Shown here: positions 9,046-22,052 of the stretch, in pieces
Numbering within the stretch: the stretch's first letter is position 1
How the letters are laid out: each line of letters begins with the position of its first letter
Assembly: GCF_028858725.1 (NCBI RefSeq)
Contig: NC_084760.1
Coordinates: 9,808,867-9,872,866, forward strand
Direction: 5' to 3'
Length of the DNA: 64,000 nucleotides
From: Colius striatus
Lineage: Eukaryota > Chordata > Aves > Coliiformes > Coliidae
Translations under genes and position numbers: made by a program
The notes under the pieces: generated by a model
Database searches by the model: none
What the model was told of the DNA's origin: nothing
The model's input: the letters and a program-made list of their open reading frames with translations, nothing else

Positions 9046-12000
9046 AAATCAGGGCAATAACCCAACCCATTGTTCAGACCGGAGCATGAGTCAAATCTGC
9101 CAGCATGATTGGGAGGCTTGGGGGGCTCAGAGGTGCTTTTCCTCATGCTGACTGGCTTGGGGACCCAGGAGACAGGGCGAAGCAGCTCTCTGGTGCTGCC
9201 TTGCTGATACCTGATGGTTTTGGTAGCTGCTCATCAATTCCTCGGAGCAATGAAATGTGACTGTGTCCTCTCACCCGTGCAAGAGCGAAAACAAGTGCTC
9301 AGGCAGCTAGTTGTGTGTGTGCACTTACTCTAGAGGCTCTGCATGCTACCCATTGAAATCTGAATGCTGGCTACTGGATTTCTGAAACAGCAAGCTGAAA
9401 AGCAGTGCTTTAGCACTGTTATTCCTGTCCCTGGACTAGCTGTTTTGTTGCTCTCCAGCTCTTTTGCTGATGAGTTTAGGATGACTGCCAGCATGAGCAT
9501 GATCTCCTACTGGCTGTCAGGGCAGCTTAATCTCTCTTCCAAGTGGACACTGATAGCCTGGAGGATTTTCTTCCCAATTAGGAGTCCAGGAGAAAATTGA
9601 TGGCAGAGGAGAGATGCTGTCTCCCAAAAATCTGTGGTGCTATCAGTAATCCATCAATACCTTTTCTCTGGAGGGGCAAGAGCAGCCTTGGCTCAAGATA
9701 AGGTCAGAACTAAGACTTGTCTTCCTCAATATGCCCCATCTCCCAGCCGTTACACTCTCAAAAGGAGAGAAAATTGGTTTTCGTTGCTGAAATTCCTGGC
9801 TGCACTCTAACAAAACTGTACAGTGATGCAGTTTCCTACAGGTATGAAGCTTCCTACAAGCTCATTTACTCCATAAATGCTTCTGTCATGCTGGCAATGC
9901 TCAAGGTCATCATATTTGAAAACAATTATACTCTAACCTGAAATTCCAGTTATAAGAAAGTGTATACTGTTAGTTGAACACTTTGAAGTGGGCTTATTGG
10001 TTCATTTTCAACAGGTAAAGCACCCTCTTAAGCCAAATTAATGTATAACCATTTCAAACTCATTTACGAATCTCCAGGATAAGTTTTGCCAAGGTGTAAC
10101 TGATTCACTTGAAAATGCACCCTTCTACCTAACCACTGCAAACCTGGGCCTGAAGCAATCTGATCTGGAGTCAATGAAAGACCCCAAGCTGACAGTTTTG
10201 CAAAGCTACTGTTCAAGAAATCCATCCAGGATCACACCTCAGAGGTGAGCTTTTCTGATGCCGATCTTGGCACATGCAGATGAGAAACAATAATTAGTGA
10301 CGATCTGCAAACCGTGCTTCCTCCCACAAGCAGTGGTATAATTATCATTCAGAGATGATTACTCATTTTTATCTACTTTCAATAAGAAAATGAGTAAATC
10401 TTAGGCAGTGGAAGCTCCTAAGATGCTGCTGAGCTGCAATCTGATACAAACTAGGCTTTGATACAGATTTCATCCTGTCTTTAGTCAGACATAAATAAAA
10501 CACTCTGGGATGGTAAAGTACCAGATTTCTCATAAACAACTAGAATAGCTGTGTACTCTGGTTGTAGTAATTTGTAATAAATAGTACACTGAAGTTACAA
10601 TACTTTGCTCTAAAGAGACCATCAAATGAAAGAAAACAACCTTAAAACTTGTCACCACATCTCTTAACAGTTTAGACTGAGCATTATCAATTTTAAAAGC
10701 TTCTTTTGTTTTATATTACAAAAAATACAACTCATACCTTGTAGTTTGCTTCTCCCTTTGCATGCCCTACATAAATCCCGAGATGTTTAGCCTATGAACA
10801 CCTGAGGCTGTGTTTTCCCGTACCATGAAGACAAGACACACAGGTAGCTGGATCTTGCAGCTTCTTTTGGGGCAGAATTTATGGTAATCAGTTGTACAAC
10901 TCTACACTAGAACAGCACTGCCTTTCCCACCAGGTTGTGGCAGGAATACCTTCTCCTTCTCCCTATTCTTTCTCCAGAGATGAGTTATGGAGATAGAAAC
11001 CTTCTTCCACTGTAAACCTGTACCTGACAGTGCAGAAAAAGATGTCCATTTGCTTTGCAGACTGTATCTAGCTTGGGCACCAGAAATGCCATGCCACATT
11101 GGCATGGAGTGCTGAATGGGTTAATTCACCCAGCCAAGAAACGAGGTAAATTCTCATCCATAGAGCTCCCGGTCCCTGCAGCTGGACAGCCTTGCTACAA
11201 GAGTTAACCTGATTAAAGTTTTCCCTGACACAAGGGATGCCTATTTTAACAGAGGCAGGTAAGCTTGTTTGATTGCCCCACAGCAACACTTGACTGCTCC
11301 AGAGAAGTGCCCATCAGTGGATCTTGTCTCAGTGCAAAGAAGAGGCTCTTGATGCCTGGTGGTTTTTTAATTTAGTAGATAGCCAGATCCAGGAGACATG
11401 TAAGTGGCACACTTAACCTCTCATCCAGGAGGAAAGATACAGTCTGCATAGCTTGCAACCTTCATGCTTAACAGTTACTCTCATACAGAGAGGTTTTTAA
11501 AAGCTTTTAATTTTTTAACTGAGGTGCTTTCATCAGGCTGACCATGGCACTGACCTCCCCTATGGATTTTTAAAGATGACAAACACAAAACCTGCTACAG
11601 CAAACAAAGCTCTGGTGGCAGACCCAAACTTCTCATTGTGGAACAGGTGGCTGTCCCAAGGGAAGAACATTTGCCCCGGGTTTTATGCTGCTGCAGTACT
11701 CACTGCTGGTTTTGGCCTGGCTCTTCTGCTCTGTGTTACCCTTTTGTTTTACTGAATGGTTCAGCAAGGCACACACACAGAAACAAAAGAGCACAGATGC
11801 TGAGTACTGGCGGATCCATGGGGTCCTCCATTATCCTTCCTCCTACTGCTCAAACTTCCATTCAGACTATTTCTTCATTGACTGGATGACTAAGGCCTGT
11901 AATCAGATAAAATACAGGTGGGAGGACAGCTTGTACAATGAGATACTGTGTCAGACATTGGCTGCAAAGCTTTTCAATCGCTCTATATCATTCGTATGGG

Positions 12001-12305
12001 GGAAGGGCAGAGGAGAGTGCTATTTCCAGCACTGACAGCCCTCCATAGAAGAACAATGCTTGAAATCTCAACTTTATCTCCATTGTTTTATGGTCTAACA
12101 GGAATCTAGATATGTTTATAAGACTGCACCTTGTAGGGAAGACTTGTTCCCTTTAGTGAAAAGTTATTGCCCAGCGATTTTTCCTGTGTCACCTGTGAAT
12201 GCCATCAGTCTCCTCCTGGCTGCCCAAAGAGTCTGAGCCTGTGCACTCATTCCTCATATTGATGAACTGTACTGTTGTTCCTCATACAGAGGAAAAAGTC
12301 CTTTA
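9046..12305. other. Intronic DNA, no gene seen
   Basis: ORFs up to 116 codons (11685-12035 plus) show no recognisable domain and no exon-like context. No CR1 seen. Confidence 0.55.
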
Positions 12306-12712
12306 TCACAGAATCATAGAATCACAGAATGGGAGGAGTTGGAAGGGACCTTTAGAGATCATCTAGTCCAACTCTCCTGCAGAAACAGAACAACCTAGAT
12401 CAGGTCACATAGGAACATGTCCAAGAGAGTCTTGAAGACCTCCAGAGAAGGAGCCTCCACACTCTCCCTGGACAGCCTGTGCCAGGGCTCCCTCACCTCA
12501 ACAGGGAAAGAGTTTTTTTCTTATGTTTAAGTGGAACTTTTTGTGTTCCAGCTTCATCCCATTACCCCTTGTCCTGTTGCTAGATACAATAGAAAAAAGG
12601 GATGCCCCAACCTCCTGACACCCACCATTTAGATACTTGTAAATATTAATAAGATGCCCCCTCAGTCTCCTCTAGACTAAACAGCCCCTTATTAAAGATG
12701 CTTAGGTCATTT
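12306..12712 (-). mobile_element. CR1 LINE 3' fragment
   Basis: Minus-oriented CR1: begins at its 3' end with CACAGAATCATAGAATCACAG, then GGGACCTTTAGAGATCATC and the conserved CTTTTTGTGTTCCAGCTTCA. It fades after CTAAACAGCCCC. Confidence 0.92.
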
Positions 12713-13793
12713 AATTCCAACCAAAAACCCCCTCAAACCTGGTCCATAACATCCCTAACTCTCACATAAAGGTAGTGAAACATTAACTCCTTTCTGAATA
12801 TGAGAGTCTTAAATTAATTACCTACTTTAGGTTTTCCTTCTGAGGAGTGTTTTCAGGCTTGGAGCCCTGCAGTGTAGCACAGCATGAGTGGCAGAAAACT
12901 ACTGGCAGGAACCTATTCACACAGTGGCCCGTTATAGTTTTACTGCTTTGCATTTAAACTCCTAACTAGAAAAGGGAGCTTCTGCTTTTCAAGATCTCCC
13001 AAATGTATCAAGAAAAAAGGAAACAAAAATCTGCACTCAATTCTCACCTGCAAATGCATTTTCCATCTCAATTTCTCATCTTGCTGCTTAGAGACACGTC
13101 AAAGGCGCACAAATATTTACTGATTAATATCTTTTATTCAGCTCTGGGGAAATGGTGCTATTTGTATTTATATGGAGACTATCACTTTATAAAAGCTAAA
13201 TGTCACCGTACATGCATTGTTTTTCAAGTCAATATTTGTTTCTTGCTGTTATTCTGTGTCAGGAGACTGATGTCAATGGGGTTTACTTAATCTCCATGTG
13301 ACCTGGTTCTGTACACAACTACTCTGCAATTCATAAAGGCTCCAAAAGAAAAAATTTGGCAGATGCAGACTTAATAGTGTATTAAGGACCTTGAAGCTTG
13401 ATCCAAGACCCTTTGAAATCAATGGAAACATTTCCACTGTGAGCAAAAGATTTCAGATTAAGTCTTAGCGAACACATTCTCAATTTCCCGCTGGTAAAAT
13501 AAGGCAGATGACTCACACCATGGCTCTAGACTTGCTATGAAAGGAAAACTTTGTATGACTGAAGAACAAATAGTTTTATTGTTGTCAGAAGCTGCTGTGG
13601 GTCTTCACTCATGCTGAAAAATGTCTCACGTTGGTGAAAAGCACCGGGCTGATGGCACGAGACAGCTGCCGGGGACTGTGAGCATATTTCCATCTGGCCA
13701 GTGTGCTTGCAGCAAGCACGGGAGAGATGAATTACTGAAAGCCCATGTGGCATGTGACACTCTGAAGGTCAAGGACAAACTACCATCTAGTAT
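12713..13793. other. Intronic DNA between CR1 copies, no gene seen
   Basis: ORFs below 100 codons, none recognised. Confidence 0.5.
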
Positions 13794-14262
13794 GAAGGGA
13801 TCTTTAGAGGCCATCTAGTCCAACTCTCCCGCAGAAGCAGAACAACCTAGATCAGGTCACATAAGAACACGTCCAAGCGGGTCTTGAAGACCTCCAAGGA
13901 AGGAGCCTCCACACCTTCCCTAGGCAGCCTCTGCCAGGGCTCCCTCACCTCAACAGTGAAGTAGTTTTTTCTTATGTTTCAATGGAACTTTTTGTGTTCC
14001 AGCTTCATCCCAAAACCCGTTGTCCTGTTGCTAGATACAATGGAAAAAAGGGATGTCCCAACCTCCTGACACCCACCATTTAGAAATTTATAAATATTAA
14101 TGAGATCCTCCCTCAATCTCTTTTTTTCTAACTGAACAGCCCCAGTTCCCACAGCCTTTCCTCATAAGGAAGATGCTCCAGTCCCCTAATCATCTTGGTG
14201 GCCTCACCAGGGCAGAGAAGACTGGGAGAAGAACCTCCCTCAACCTGCTGGCTGCAAGAATC
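13794..14262 (-). mobile_element. CR1 LINE fragment with internal deletion
   Basis: Minus-oriented CR1 that lacks the terminal ATTCTATGA units and starts at GAAGGGATCTTTAGAGG. Near 14200 the text jumps from CATCTTGGTGGCC to CTCACCAGGGCAGAG, skipping about 100 bases that are present in the copy at 52942-53645. Confidence 0.9.
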
Positions 14263-16829
14263 ACACACAGAAATGAACATTCAAGTGTTAGACTGGCTGA
14301 TCTCTGTCCTCCAGGTGGTCTGATGCACCCTCAGTTTGCCACACTTGATGAAGCTGCAATGATGCTGCAGTGCATTTATGGTAGCCTGTGTTGACCTGAA
14401 CTCATGATACCATCACAGTCTTAGGGCAGATGCTCATGGGGCTGGGGCCTTGGACTATGAACTGAACAAAAATCTCAAGCTAAACTGAGTCAATGGTTTC
14501 TGAAAACTTACATGAAAAACAGAATTGCTGCTTTTATCCCTGGAACTTTGCTGTTGGTTGTGGAAACCATGGGAACCGATAGATCAATGTCAGACACTCG
14601 CTGAGCTGACAGCACGTATGGACAGGTTTTTGGTTACCCATATAATACAGCCACTGTTGTGATACTGCAGTTACATTCTTCCAGGCCTTAGCAATAATTA
14701 GTTCTAGCTGTAGCTTTCATATGTAGGCATGCTTTTTCTCTGGAAGCCTTACTTTACACACAATCAAGCTGAAATGTTTAGTTTTGTCCATTGCCTGGGA
14801 TAACTGAACCATACCTCTGCTTTTGGAGTCTTTCAGTTGTGCCTAAGCTCACATAACTGGCACTGTAACTACATGTCTGGAGCAATTAACATGTAAATAC
14901 AAGCTAAGCAAAATATATCATTATGAAAACAATTTAATATCAAGCATTTCAGACATGTCATTATATGAATTAGTGGTAATTAGCTGTCAAATCCCATAAG
15001 CACAACATAATTAACCCACAAATACAACATAAATATAGAGTAATTACAAAAGTTCATCTGCTGTAAAGACTGAGCTGTCTTTTAACAGGTGTAATAAAAT
15101 ATGATGAATCAAACTCTGCTGGAAGTAATGTCTATTAAGATAGTAGGAGCTGGTGTGTATGTTGGTGAAAGGACGATATTTGGCTCTAATTCTGAGCAGA
15201 ATGCCAGTGGAAGTTAAATGTTTTTCAGCTATATGCTATGTATACACCATATTTCTATTTTCCCTTTCTGTAATAAATGAGTTATACCGAATACAGAAGA
15301 CTCTGGTTCACCCTAATAACATCCTTTGATGACTAGCACACCATATCCTTTTGTTAACCAGAAAAATGCTTATGTAGACATCTGTCCTGCCCTTGCTTGG
15401 GTTTTGCTGCAGCTCATTAAAACAAAAAGAGGTACTAATGTTGTGCTAACAGGGAAATGGTCACATGTGGAATGATACACAATTTAAGCACAGCAAGCCA
15501 ACACTTGCAGATATTCATACTCCCCGCTTTGTCTTTAGCTCTACATTCAGCCTCACTTCTTCTTAACCTCTTGGACCTTGCTATTGCATCTCCTGCAATG
15601 AACGAGGTGTTCAGATAACTTGCTGTCCCATCAGATACTCTTGAATAGAAATGACCTGAAGAATCTTGAAAGGAGGCGTTTGCATCCACACATGCTTAGC
15701 TCTCTTGGATTGCCCTACGGCAAGATCCTACAAGAACACACTCCGATGTGAGCAGGGAGAATACTGCTCATAACTACAAAGCACTTTGAGCTGAATGATC
15801 TCTTTTATTTCAGCTTGATTTGTTTCTTCCAAGAAGCAAACAGCCCAGCAGTTCAAAGTTCCTGCCTTCAGTCCCTTCTGAGCTGAGCAAGTGCTTGTAC
15901 TATGCAGGAGAGAGAAAAGTTTTCACTGCTAGCAAGACTTAAGGGGCTGATGTTTTTACTTAGACTTGCAAAAAGTCACATGGAGCCTGAACCATGGGAA
16001 TTTGTAGCCTGGAGGGAAATATGAGTAGCTGCCAAGGGTAAGAATTGAGAAAAAAATCAGACTTGTCCTGAGCAACAATCTCCTTAAGCAGGTGTTGACT
16101 TTTGCCTTATAATGGCACCACCACTTTGGACAAAGCAGCACAAAGACAGTCAGAAAGCAGAAAAATGAAACTAATTCTTCAGCCTATGTACTTTCTTTCT
16201 GTCAATGTGACAGAAATACTACCTCCACCACCAAACTTGTACACAGTGCAAGATTTATAATGAACCATCCAAGAGGAGCCATCTTTTAGCATAATTTTAT
16301 CACTGACTTGCTTTTCCCTTCATTTGCTTTTTCAGTCACAAACACTGTACTCTCGTTTCTCTTCTCTGTGTCCATATGGAGTGCATTTATTAAATACATC
16401 CTTAAAATGCTACTTGTGTGTACAAGTGTGATGTGACATGACAAGTAAGAGCTCTTTGAAATTTTGACTTAGAAAATACATCTTTGTGTTGTATTCTAGT
16501 GCTATCCCTTTTGCCACTTTCATTACTGGAGACCAGTGGACACAAACATGTCTGGAGTTACGGAACACAAAAGAACTTTTCTCTATCAGTTCTCAGCAGA
16601 GACTAATCAAATTTCCAGATATCCTCCTGTGTGTTGGTTTCATATATTCACATCCATTAACTGCCAGTGTATACTTAGTTCCTTACCTGATGTCTTATGG
16701 GAGTGCATTATTCTGACCACTGCTATAAATGTGAAAGTTACTTTGCAATAATACCTAATTTTCCTGATGTTGTAGCTCCATAAACTCACTACCAACACTT
16801 AGCATCATCCAAACTGGTATACATTGATA
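14263..16829. other. Intronic DNA, AT-rich, no gene seen
   Basis: Particularly AT-rich between about 14880 and 15080. ORFs below 90 codons, none recognised. No CR1 seen. Confidence 0.55.
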
Positions 16830-17452
16830 ATCACAGAATCTTAAGGGCTGGAAGGGATCTCAAAAGAGCATCTAGTCCAGTGCAACCCCCCTGCCAGAGC
16901 AGGACCACCTAGAGTAGGTCACACAGGAACTCATCCAGGTGGATTTGGATGTCTCCAGAGAAGGAGACTCCACAACCCATCTGGGCAGCCTGTGCCAGTG
17001 CTCCCTCACCTGAACAGGGAAGAAATTCTTCCTTGTATTTCTTTGGAACCTCTTCTGGTCCAGCTTGTACCTGTTGCCCCTCGTCCTATCATTGGCCATC
17101 ACTGAGAACAGCCTGGCTCCATCCTCCTGACACCCACCCAAATTATGTATTTGTAAACATTAATGAGGTCACCCCTCAGTCTCCTCTTCTCCAAGCTGAA
17201 GAGCCCCAACTCCCTCAGCCTTTCATCATAAGGGAGATGCTCCACTCCCTTCATCACCTTTGTGGCCCTGCACTGAACTCTCTCCAGCAGCTCCCTGTGC
17301 TTCTTGAACTGAGGGCCAGAACTGGACACAATATTCCAGATGTAGTCTCATGAGGGCAGAGTAGAGAGGAGGAGAACCTCTCTGGACCTACTGCTCACAG
17401 CCCTTCTAATCCACCCCAGGATGCCACTGGCCTTCTTGGCCACAAGGGCAGA
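16830..17452 (-). mobile_element. CR1 LINE fragment including end of ORF2
   Basis: Minus-oriented. Starts AATCACAGAATCTTAAGGGC (the CCCTTGAGATTCTGTGATT tail subfamily) and runs through the 3' UTR into the end of ORF2; ORFs at 16872-17141 and 17099-17329 read pieces of its C-terminal end (for example [19 protein letters not shown]). Broken by frame changes. Confidence 0.93.
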
Positions 17453-18221
17453 TCCTGATCTTGACTCAAGATCTGACTCCAAAAAGTAGACATAGCCTTT
17501 ATGTTTTTCTCAGTTTAATCTCTCTAATATATCACTCTCAGTTTACACTTTACATGCTGCTCTTAACAGTGTCAGCAGCAAGATCCTAACATGCTCTGTA
17601 CTAGCAACCAATAACCAAGCCTGAAAGTGAGCAAATACACTTCTTCCAGTACCTAATGATGAATCTTACTGCAGAAAAAATGCTTTTCTTGTTCTATGTC
17701 ATGGGACACTGTAGAGTTTTCTAGCTGCTGCCAGACCAGCACTGTGCCCATGCTGCAACGCTCAATGCTGCATTTCACACTGAAGGGGTTTGGCCATAAT
17801 GACAGGCTGCCAATGCAATGGGTGCAGAGAAGATTGCAGTGACAATGGTCCACTGTAGTGGGGAGCTAAATGCTTTGACCAAAACCAAAGGCAACTCCAT
17901 TGCAAGGGCTGCAAAATGCAGAGATAAGGCATCTAGATGCAGCGTGTGGGCATTCCACTAATTGCTCCCCATTTACTGTTTCCATCTTTTCTTTCCCCAC
18001 TTCTGTATTCAATCTGTCTCCTTTCATGGCTAGGTTGCAGAGTGAACAGCAAGCAATTTTGAATGACATCTGTCATCTAAGGCTAGCTACAGGACAGACT
18101 CTTGTGACAACGACTGTAAGTCACAGCTTAAGAAAAATAAGGTATTTTATATGTACATTATGCTCATCAACTAATTTAACTGAAAAAACCCAGCTACCAG
18201 AATCTCAGCAGCATGCTTTGT
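17453..18221. other. Intronic DNA, no gene seen
   Basis: ORFs up to 108 codons (17900-18226 plus), none recognised. Confidence 0.5.
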
Positions 18222-18330
18222 ATTGATTGAAAGGCATGAGTAGGATCCCTGCCTTCCAGAGGAGTAGCAGCATCTTTGGTGACACTGGGTAATGTCTCGG
18301 CTGCTCTCTTTCACAACACAAGGCATGTCT
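18222..18330 (+). repeat. Unclassified dispersed repeat, copy 1
   Basis: The 54 bases at 18267-18320 align without gaps to 19210-19263 with 11 mismatches; weaker, gapped similarity extends upstream (ATTGATTG and ATCCCTGCCTTCCA in both). Not CR1. Family unknown. Confidence 0.5.
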
Positions 18331-18505
18331 TGGTGAGGAGAGCTCTTATTTACCCGCTGTTGGGACAAGATCCTTTTAACCTTGCAGCCACCATGCAAAC
18401 AAAGGTGGAACACAGTGTTTTCCATACCACTGTACTGATCACTGAGACACTGCAAATGTTCTTTGGAAATACAGTGTTTTGTGTCTCTTTGATGGGCACC
18501 AGTAC

Positions 18506-18570
18506 TGCTAGACTATAATATCCCTGTAATATCCCAGTAGTGCTAGACCATAATATCCCTGTAATATCTT
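18506..18570. repeat. 35-bp tandem duplication
   Basis: A unit beginning TGCTAGACTATAATATCC at 18506 repeats from 18541 with one early change (CTA to CCA) and divergence at the end. Confidence 0.88.
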
Positions 18571-18747
18571 TAGCTGTGGGTACTCCAATTTCCCTCATCT
18601 GTATCTTTAGACTGAAGTATGCTCATTTCCAGCATTATTGCAACCCATCAAACTCTTACTGTGGAGCTGAGCTGAGACACCAGAGATGGCAGGGTGAAAA
18701 CTCAGTGAACTACTTGGTGCCATGCAGATGCAAGGAGGCTGTGCTTC

Positions 18748-18785
18748 TGCTGATACATCTGCAGATGCTGATACATCTGCAGATG
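18748..18785. repeat. 18-bp tandem duplication
   Basis: TGCTGATACATCTGCAGA occurs at 18748-18765 and again at 18766-18783, followed by a partial TG. A degraded third copy may follow (TTTCTGCTGATAAT). Confidence 0.9.
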
Positions 18786-18952
18786 TTTCTGCTGATAATC
18801 CCACTTCTCCCTGCTCACACTCCAGAACATGGGAAACTTGTCTGGCCTTCTCAGGAGTGCTCTACCCTTGATATGGATTAGGGGACCTGAGGGCATTGCT
18901 ATTTTATCAGAGGAAAGAAATTGCATGAACAACCTAGTCACAAATGGGAGAA

Positions 18953-19105
18953 ATAGAATCATAGAATCACATAATGATAGGGTTTGAGGGACCTTTAGAG
19001 ACCATCTAGTACAACCCCCCTGCTAAAGCAGGTCCACCTAGATCAGATCACACAGGAATGTGTCCAGCTGGGTTTTGAAAACTTCAAGAGAAGGAGCTCG
19101 TTCTG
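18953..19105 (-). mobile_element. CR1 LINE 3' end fragment
   Basis: Minus-oriented; starts ATAGAATCATAGAATCACAT and GGGACCTTTAGAGACCATC, ends after TTTTGAAAACTTCAAGAGAAGG. Confidence 0.9.
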
Positions 19106-21639
19106 GCCCTGCACCACCTCAACACACTGAGGAAGGAGATGGGAGGTTAGGAGGCCGATGCTGATTGATATACAGAGTGGCCGTCCCCCATTATCCCTCG
19201 GCTCCAGCTGCAGCTTCCTTGGTGGCCCTTAGTAACATCTCAGCTGCTCTATTCCACAACACACCTTGCAAGCTCCTGAAAAATCATTTCACATGACCCT
19301 TCACACAGCATGACGTACTTGCAGGTGGCTAACTTGTATTTTATCTTTAGAGAAGGAAGTTGGACCACTGGAGGCTTGTCCTTTCATCCCAGCACCCCTG
19401 TTTTGCCACAACCACCAGCCACATGCTGTGGCACATGAGCCCATCTGACCAAAGGCTGAGAGGAATGTACTGGACCTTGTGATGTCCCAGCCTCTGCAAG
19501 AAGTGAAGTCCCACCATCCCATGGGGGCACTGCTCTCTCACTAGCACTATCCCATGGCACAGACAGCAGCACAGTAGGCTGCTGGGAGAGTGAATCATAT
19601 CCCTCACAGACTACAAGTGACAGGAGGACGCATCTGGAGAAACCCTTGGAGAGATACACCAACCTGTTGTGTAGCCCAAGCACTCCCAAAGCTTGTGCCC
19701 CAGAAGAGGTTGCAGCTACGGGCAGCTGAAGGCTGGTGTTGCCCTCCTGCTTGCCCACTCTTCGTGGGGATGGCCAGGCCATGAGGTCCCTCGTGGCTCT
19801 CCCCACATTGGTGAGGGAGCTGCTTCACTTGGGACCAGGCTGGAGAGTGAGAAGCAGCTGAATGCTCTGGAGGCGTTGCACCACTCTGTTGACGCAGAGG
19901 TGTTGGTGACACGGGGACTCCTTGGCTGGAAGAACACCTCTCAGGACACTAGAGGGTTGTAAAAAGGACACTGAAACAGCTTGGGTGGCTGCAGGTTGCT
20001 GCAGCAAATTAAATATGATGAAACACAGTAGACAGTTTTATATGCTCTATTAAATGACTTTCATAGCAGAATAATTTATTGCTGGATTCTACACAGCACA
20101 GATGAAGTGCCAAACTTCCTTTGGTTCAGATCCTTTCCAGAGGCCTTGGCATAGAAGATACATCCAGTAGGAGTTGGAAATTTATTCTGGAGGCTGTCCC
20201 AGCAATGTTAGAGGAGCAGCTGTAGCCCTTACTCCTGGCTGTCTTTTGTCCAGTTGTTAACTGCTGGCACACTCAGTAGGAAATGCCAATCCAAAACAGT
20301 GCTGAGACTTCATAGAGACTCTCCAGTAAGCCTTCCTCTCAGCGACCATGTCTCAAAATCCCTATGATTTGCTTCTGTCCTAGCAATCTGCTGCGGCAGT
20401 GCTGGTTGTGGAGAAGATGAGCAGCTCCATAGTGATGCTGGGGAGTCACTGTCCGCTTCACCCAGTGCTGAAGGGAGACAGACGCACCCCTGGCCCGGGT
20501 GCCTGCAACAGGAAAAGGAGGCAATTCAGAGGTTATTTGTACATGTTCCCACTGCAAGCAGGAATGTTTGTGCTGCTCCTCACGCTCCTCTGTACTGTGG
20601 CTCTGCAGGCACTCACCTTTGATGGATGATTACTCTTGGATGAGCTTGCTAATGGCTCCAGCTATGTCGCTCACGAAACTCATCTTCGTGACTCCTGAAA
20701 GATCCCATTACACTGCATTAGAATTCTGATGGCTTTCATTCACTGAATTATTTAATTACTTAAATTTTTTAAACATATCAGAATACCTTCTAAGTAACTG
20801 TGACCTCTTGGTCTTCTGTGAGAGGGGCTGACCTTGAGCATGCTTCAGTGGGCTGTTGTAGCCTTGCTTTTCTCTTCACACAAACACTCCCTACAGCACT
20901 CAGTCTTGTACCTTCAGAAAAAGGTGTTATTGAAGAAAGCAGTATGCTAAGTGATGGGGGTTTTTTTGTGATATATCCAAGTGCTTGTTTGCTCCCACAT
21001 GCTGTGAGTGGATAATAGCAGTTCTCAATCAAAGTTAAAATTACTAATGCTCTTGTCTGTGGAAAATTTAGTGCAGGAAAAGAAAAAGGTTAATGATGCT
21101 TCTCTAGTACCAGCCTTACTATGCCTTGTCATATCTTCATCCCTGCACCCCTGTATTCCATTATTGTGTGGACTGGTTATTCCTTATCTCTGCTGAAGCT
21201 GCTGTAAAACAACTGTATCTGATATTCTGTTAAGACGGTGAAATTAGTGTAAGAAAAGCCATGGAAACAACAACAGAAAAGCAATGTTTTTTTGTCATAC
21301 ACTGTGTACATCATCCAGTGACACTGACAATTCAACAGTATGCTGACTGTCATTAGCACAGGGAATTACTCCGACCTCCTCTTGAGTCTATGTTTATAGC
21401 GATAAATTTTGCCTATATATTGCCTCAAAGCTGGAAGCTGTTGAAATTGTTTTGCACAGGATGTTAGAACAGTCTGAAAACAAACAAACAAAAAGAACAA
21501 CAACAGCAGCCACTCTTGCTTCAAGTTATTGACTCTTCAGTATCTGCCTGCAGTCCTGGCATACATAGACAATATACTATTAATTCCCTTTTTCTGATTC
21601 TGTTCACCCTAGGATCTTTTCTGACTCACTAGTTATGAC
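19106..21639. other. Intronic DNA, GC-richer block, no gene recognised
   Basis: 19.1-19.96 kb is richer in G+C than its surroundings and has overlapping ORFs on both strands (longest 140 codons, 19384-19806 minus); none shows a known domain. It begins with the second copy of the unclassified repeat (19160-19275). ORFs in the remainder are short. Confidence 0.45.
19160..19275 (+). repeat. Unclassified dispersed repeat, copy 2
   Basis: Matches 18222-18330 in the same orientation; best segment 19210-19263 (43 of 54 positions identical by eye). The two copies are 943 bases apart with a CR1 tail between them. Confidence 0.5.
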
Positions 21640-22052
21640 TGGGACATCTTTCATATGAGGAAAGGCTGCGGGAACTGGCGTTTAGTCTGGAGAAGAGGAG
21701 ACTGAAGGGGCATCTCATTAATATTTACAAATATCTAAAGGGTGGGTGTCAGGAGGTTGGGACATCACTTTTTTCTATAGTAGATAGAAACAGGACAATG
21801 GGATGAAGCTGGAATACACAAAATCCCATTTAAATATAAGAAAGAACTATTTCACTGTGAGGTGAGGGAGCCCTGGCACAGGCTGCCCAGGGAGGGTGTG
21901 GAAGCTTCTTCCTTGGGGGTCTTCAAAACCCACCTGGACATGTTCCTTTGTGACCTGATCTAGGTTGTTCTGCTTCTGCAGGGGGGTTGGACTAGATGAT
22001 CTCTAAAGGTCCCTTTCAACCCTACCATTCTATGATTCTATGACACTATGAC
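21640..22052 (+). mobile_element. CR1 LINE fragment, end of ORF2 and 3' UTR
   Basis: Sense-oriented: starts GGGACATCTTTCATATGAGG, passes GGAGAAGAGGAGACTGAAGG and CACAGGCTGCCCAGGGAGG, and ends with CATTCTATGATTCTATGACA. Its coding part is broken. Confidence 0.93.

Noticed and set aside
19384-19806. 140-codon minus ORF in a GC-richer block
   Set aside because: Several overlapping ORFs of similar size lie on both strands and none resembles a known protein.
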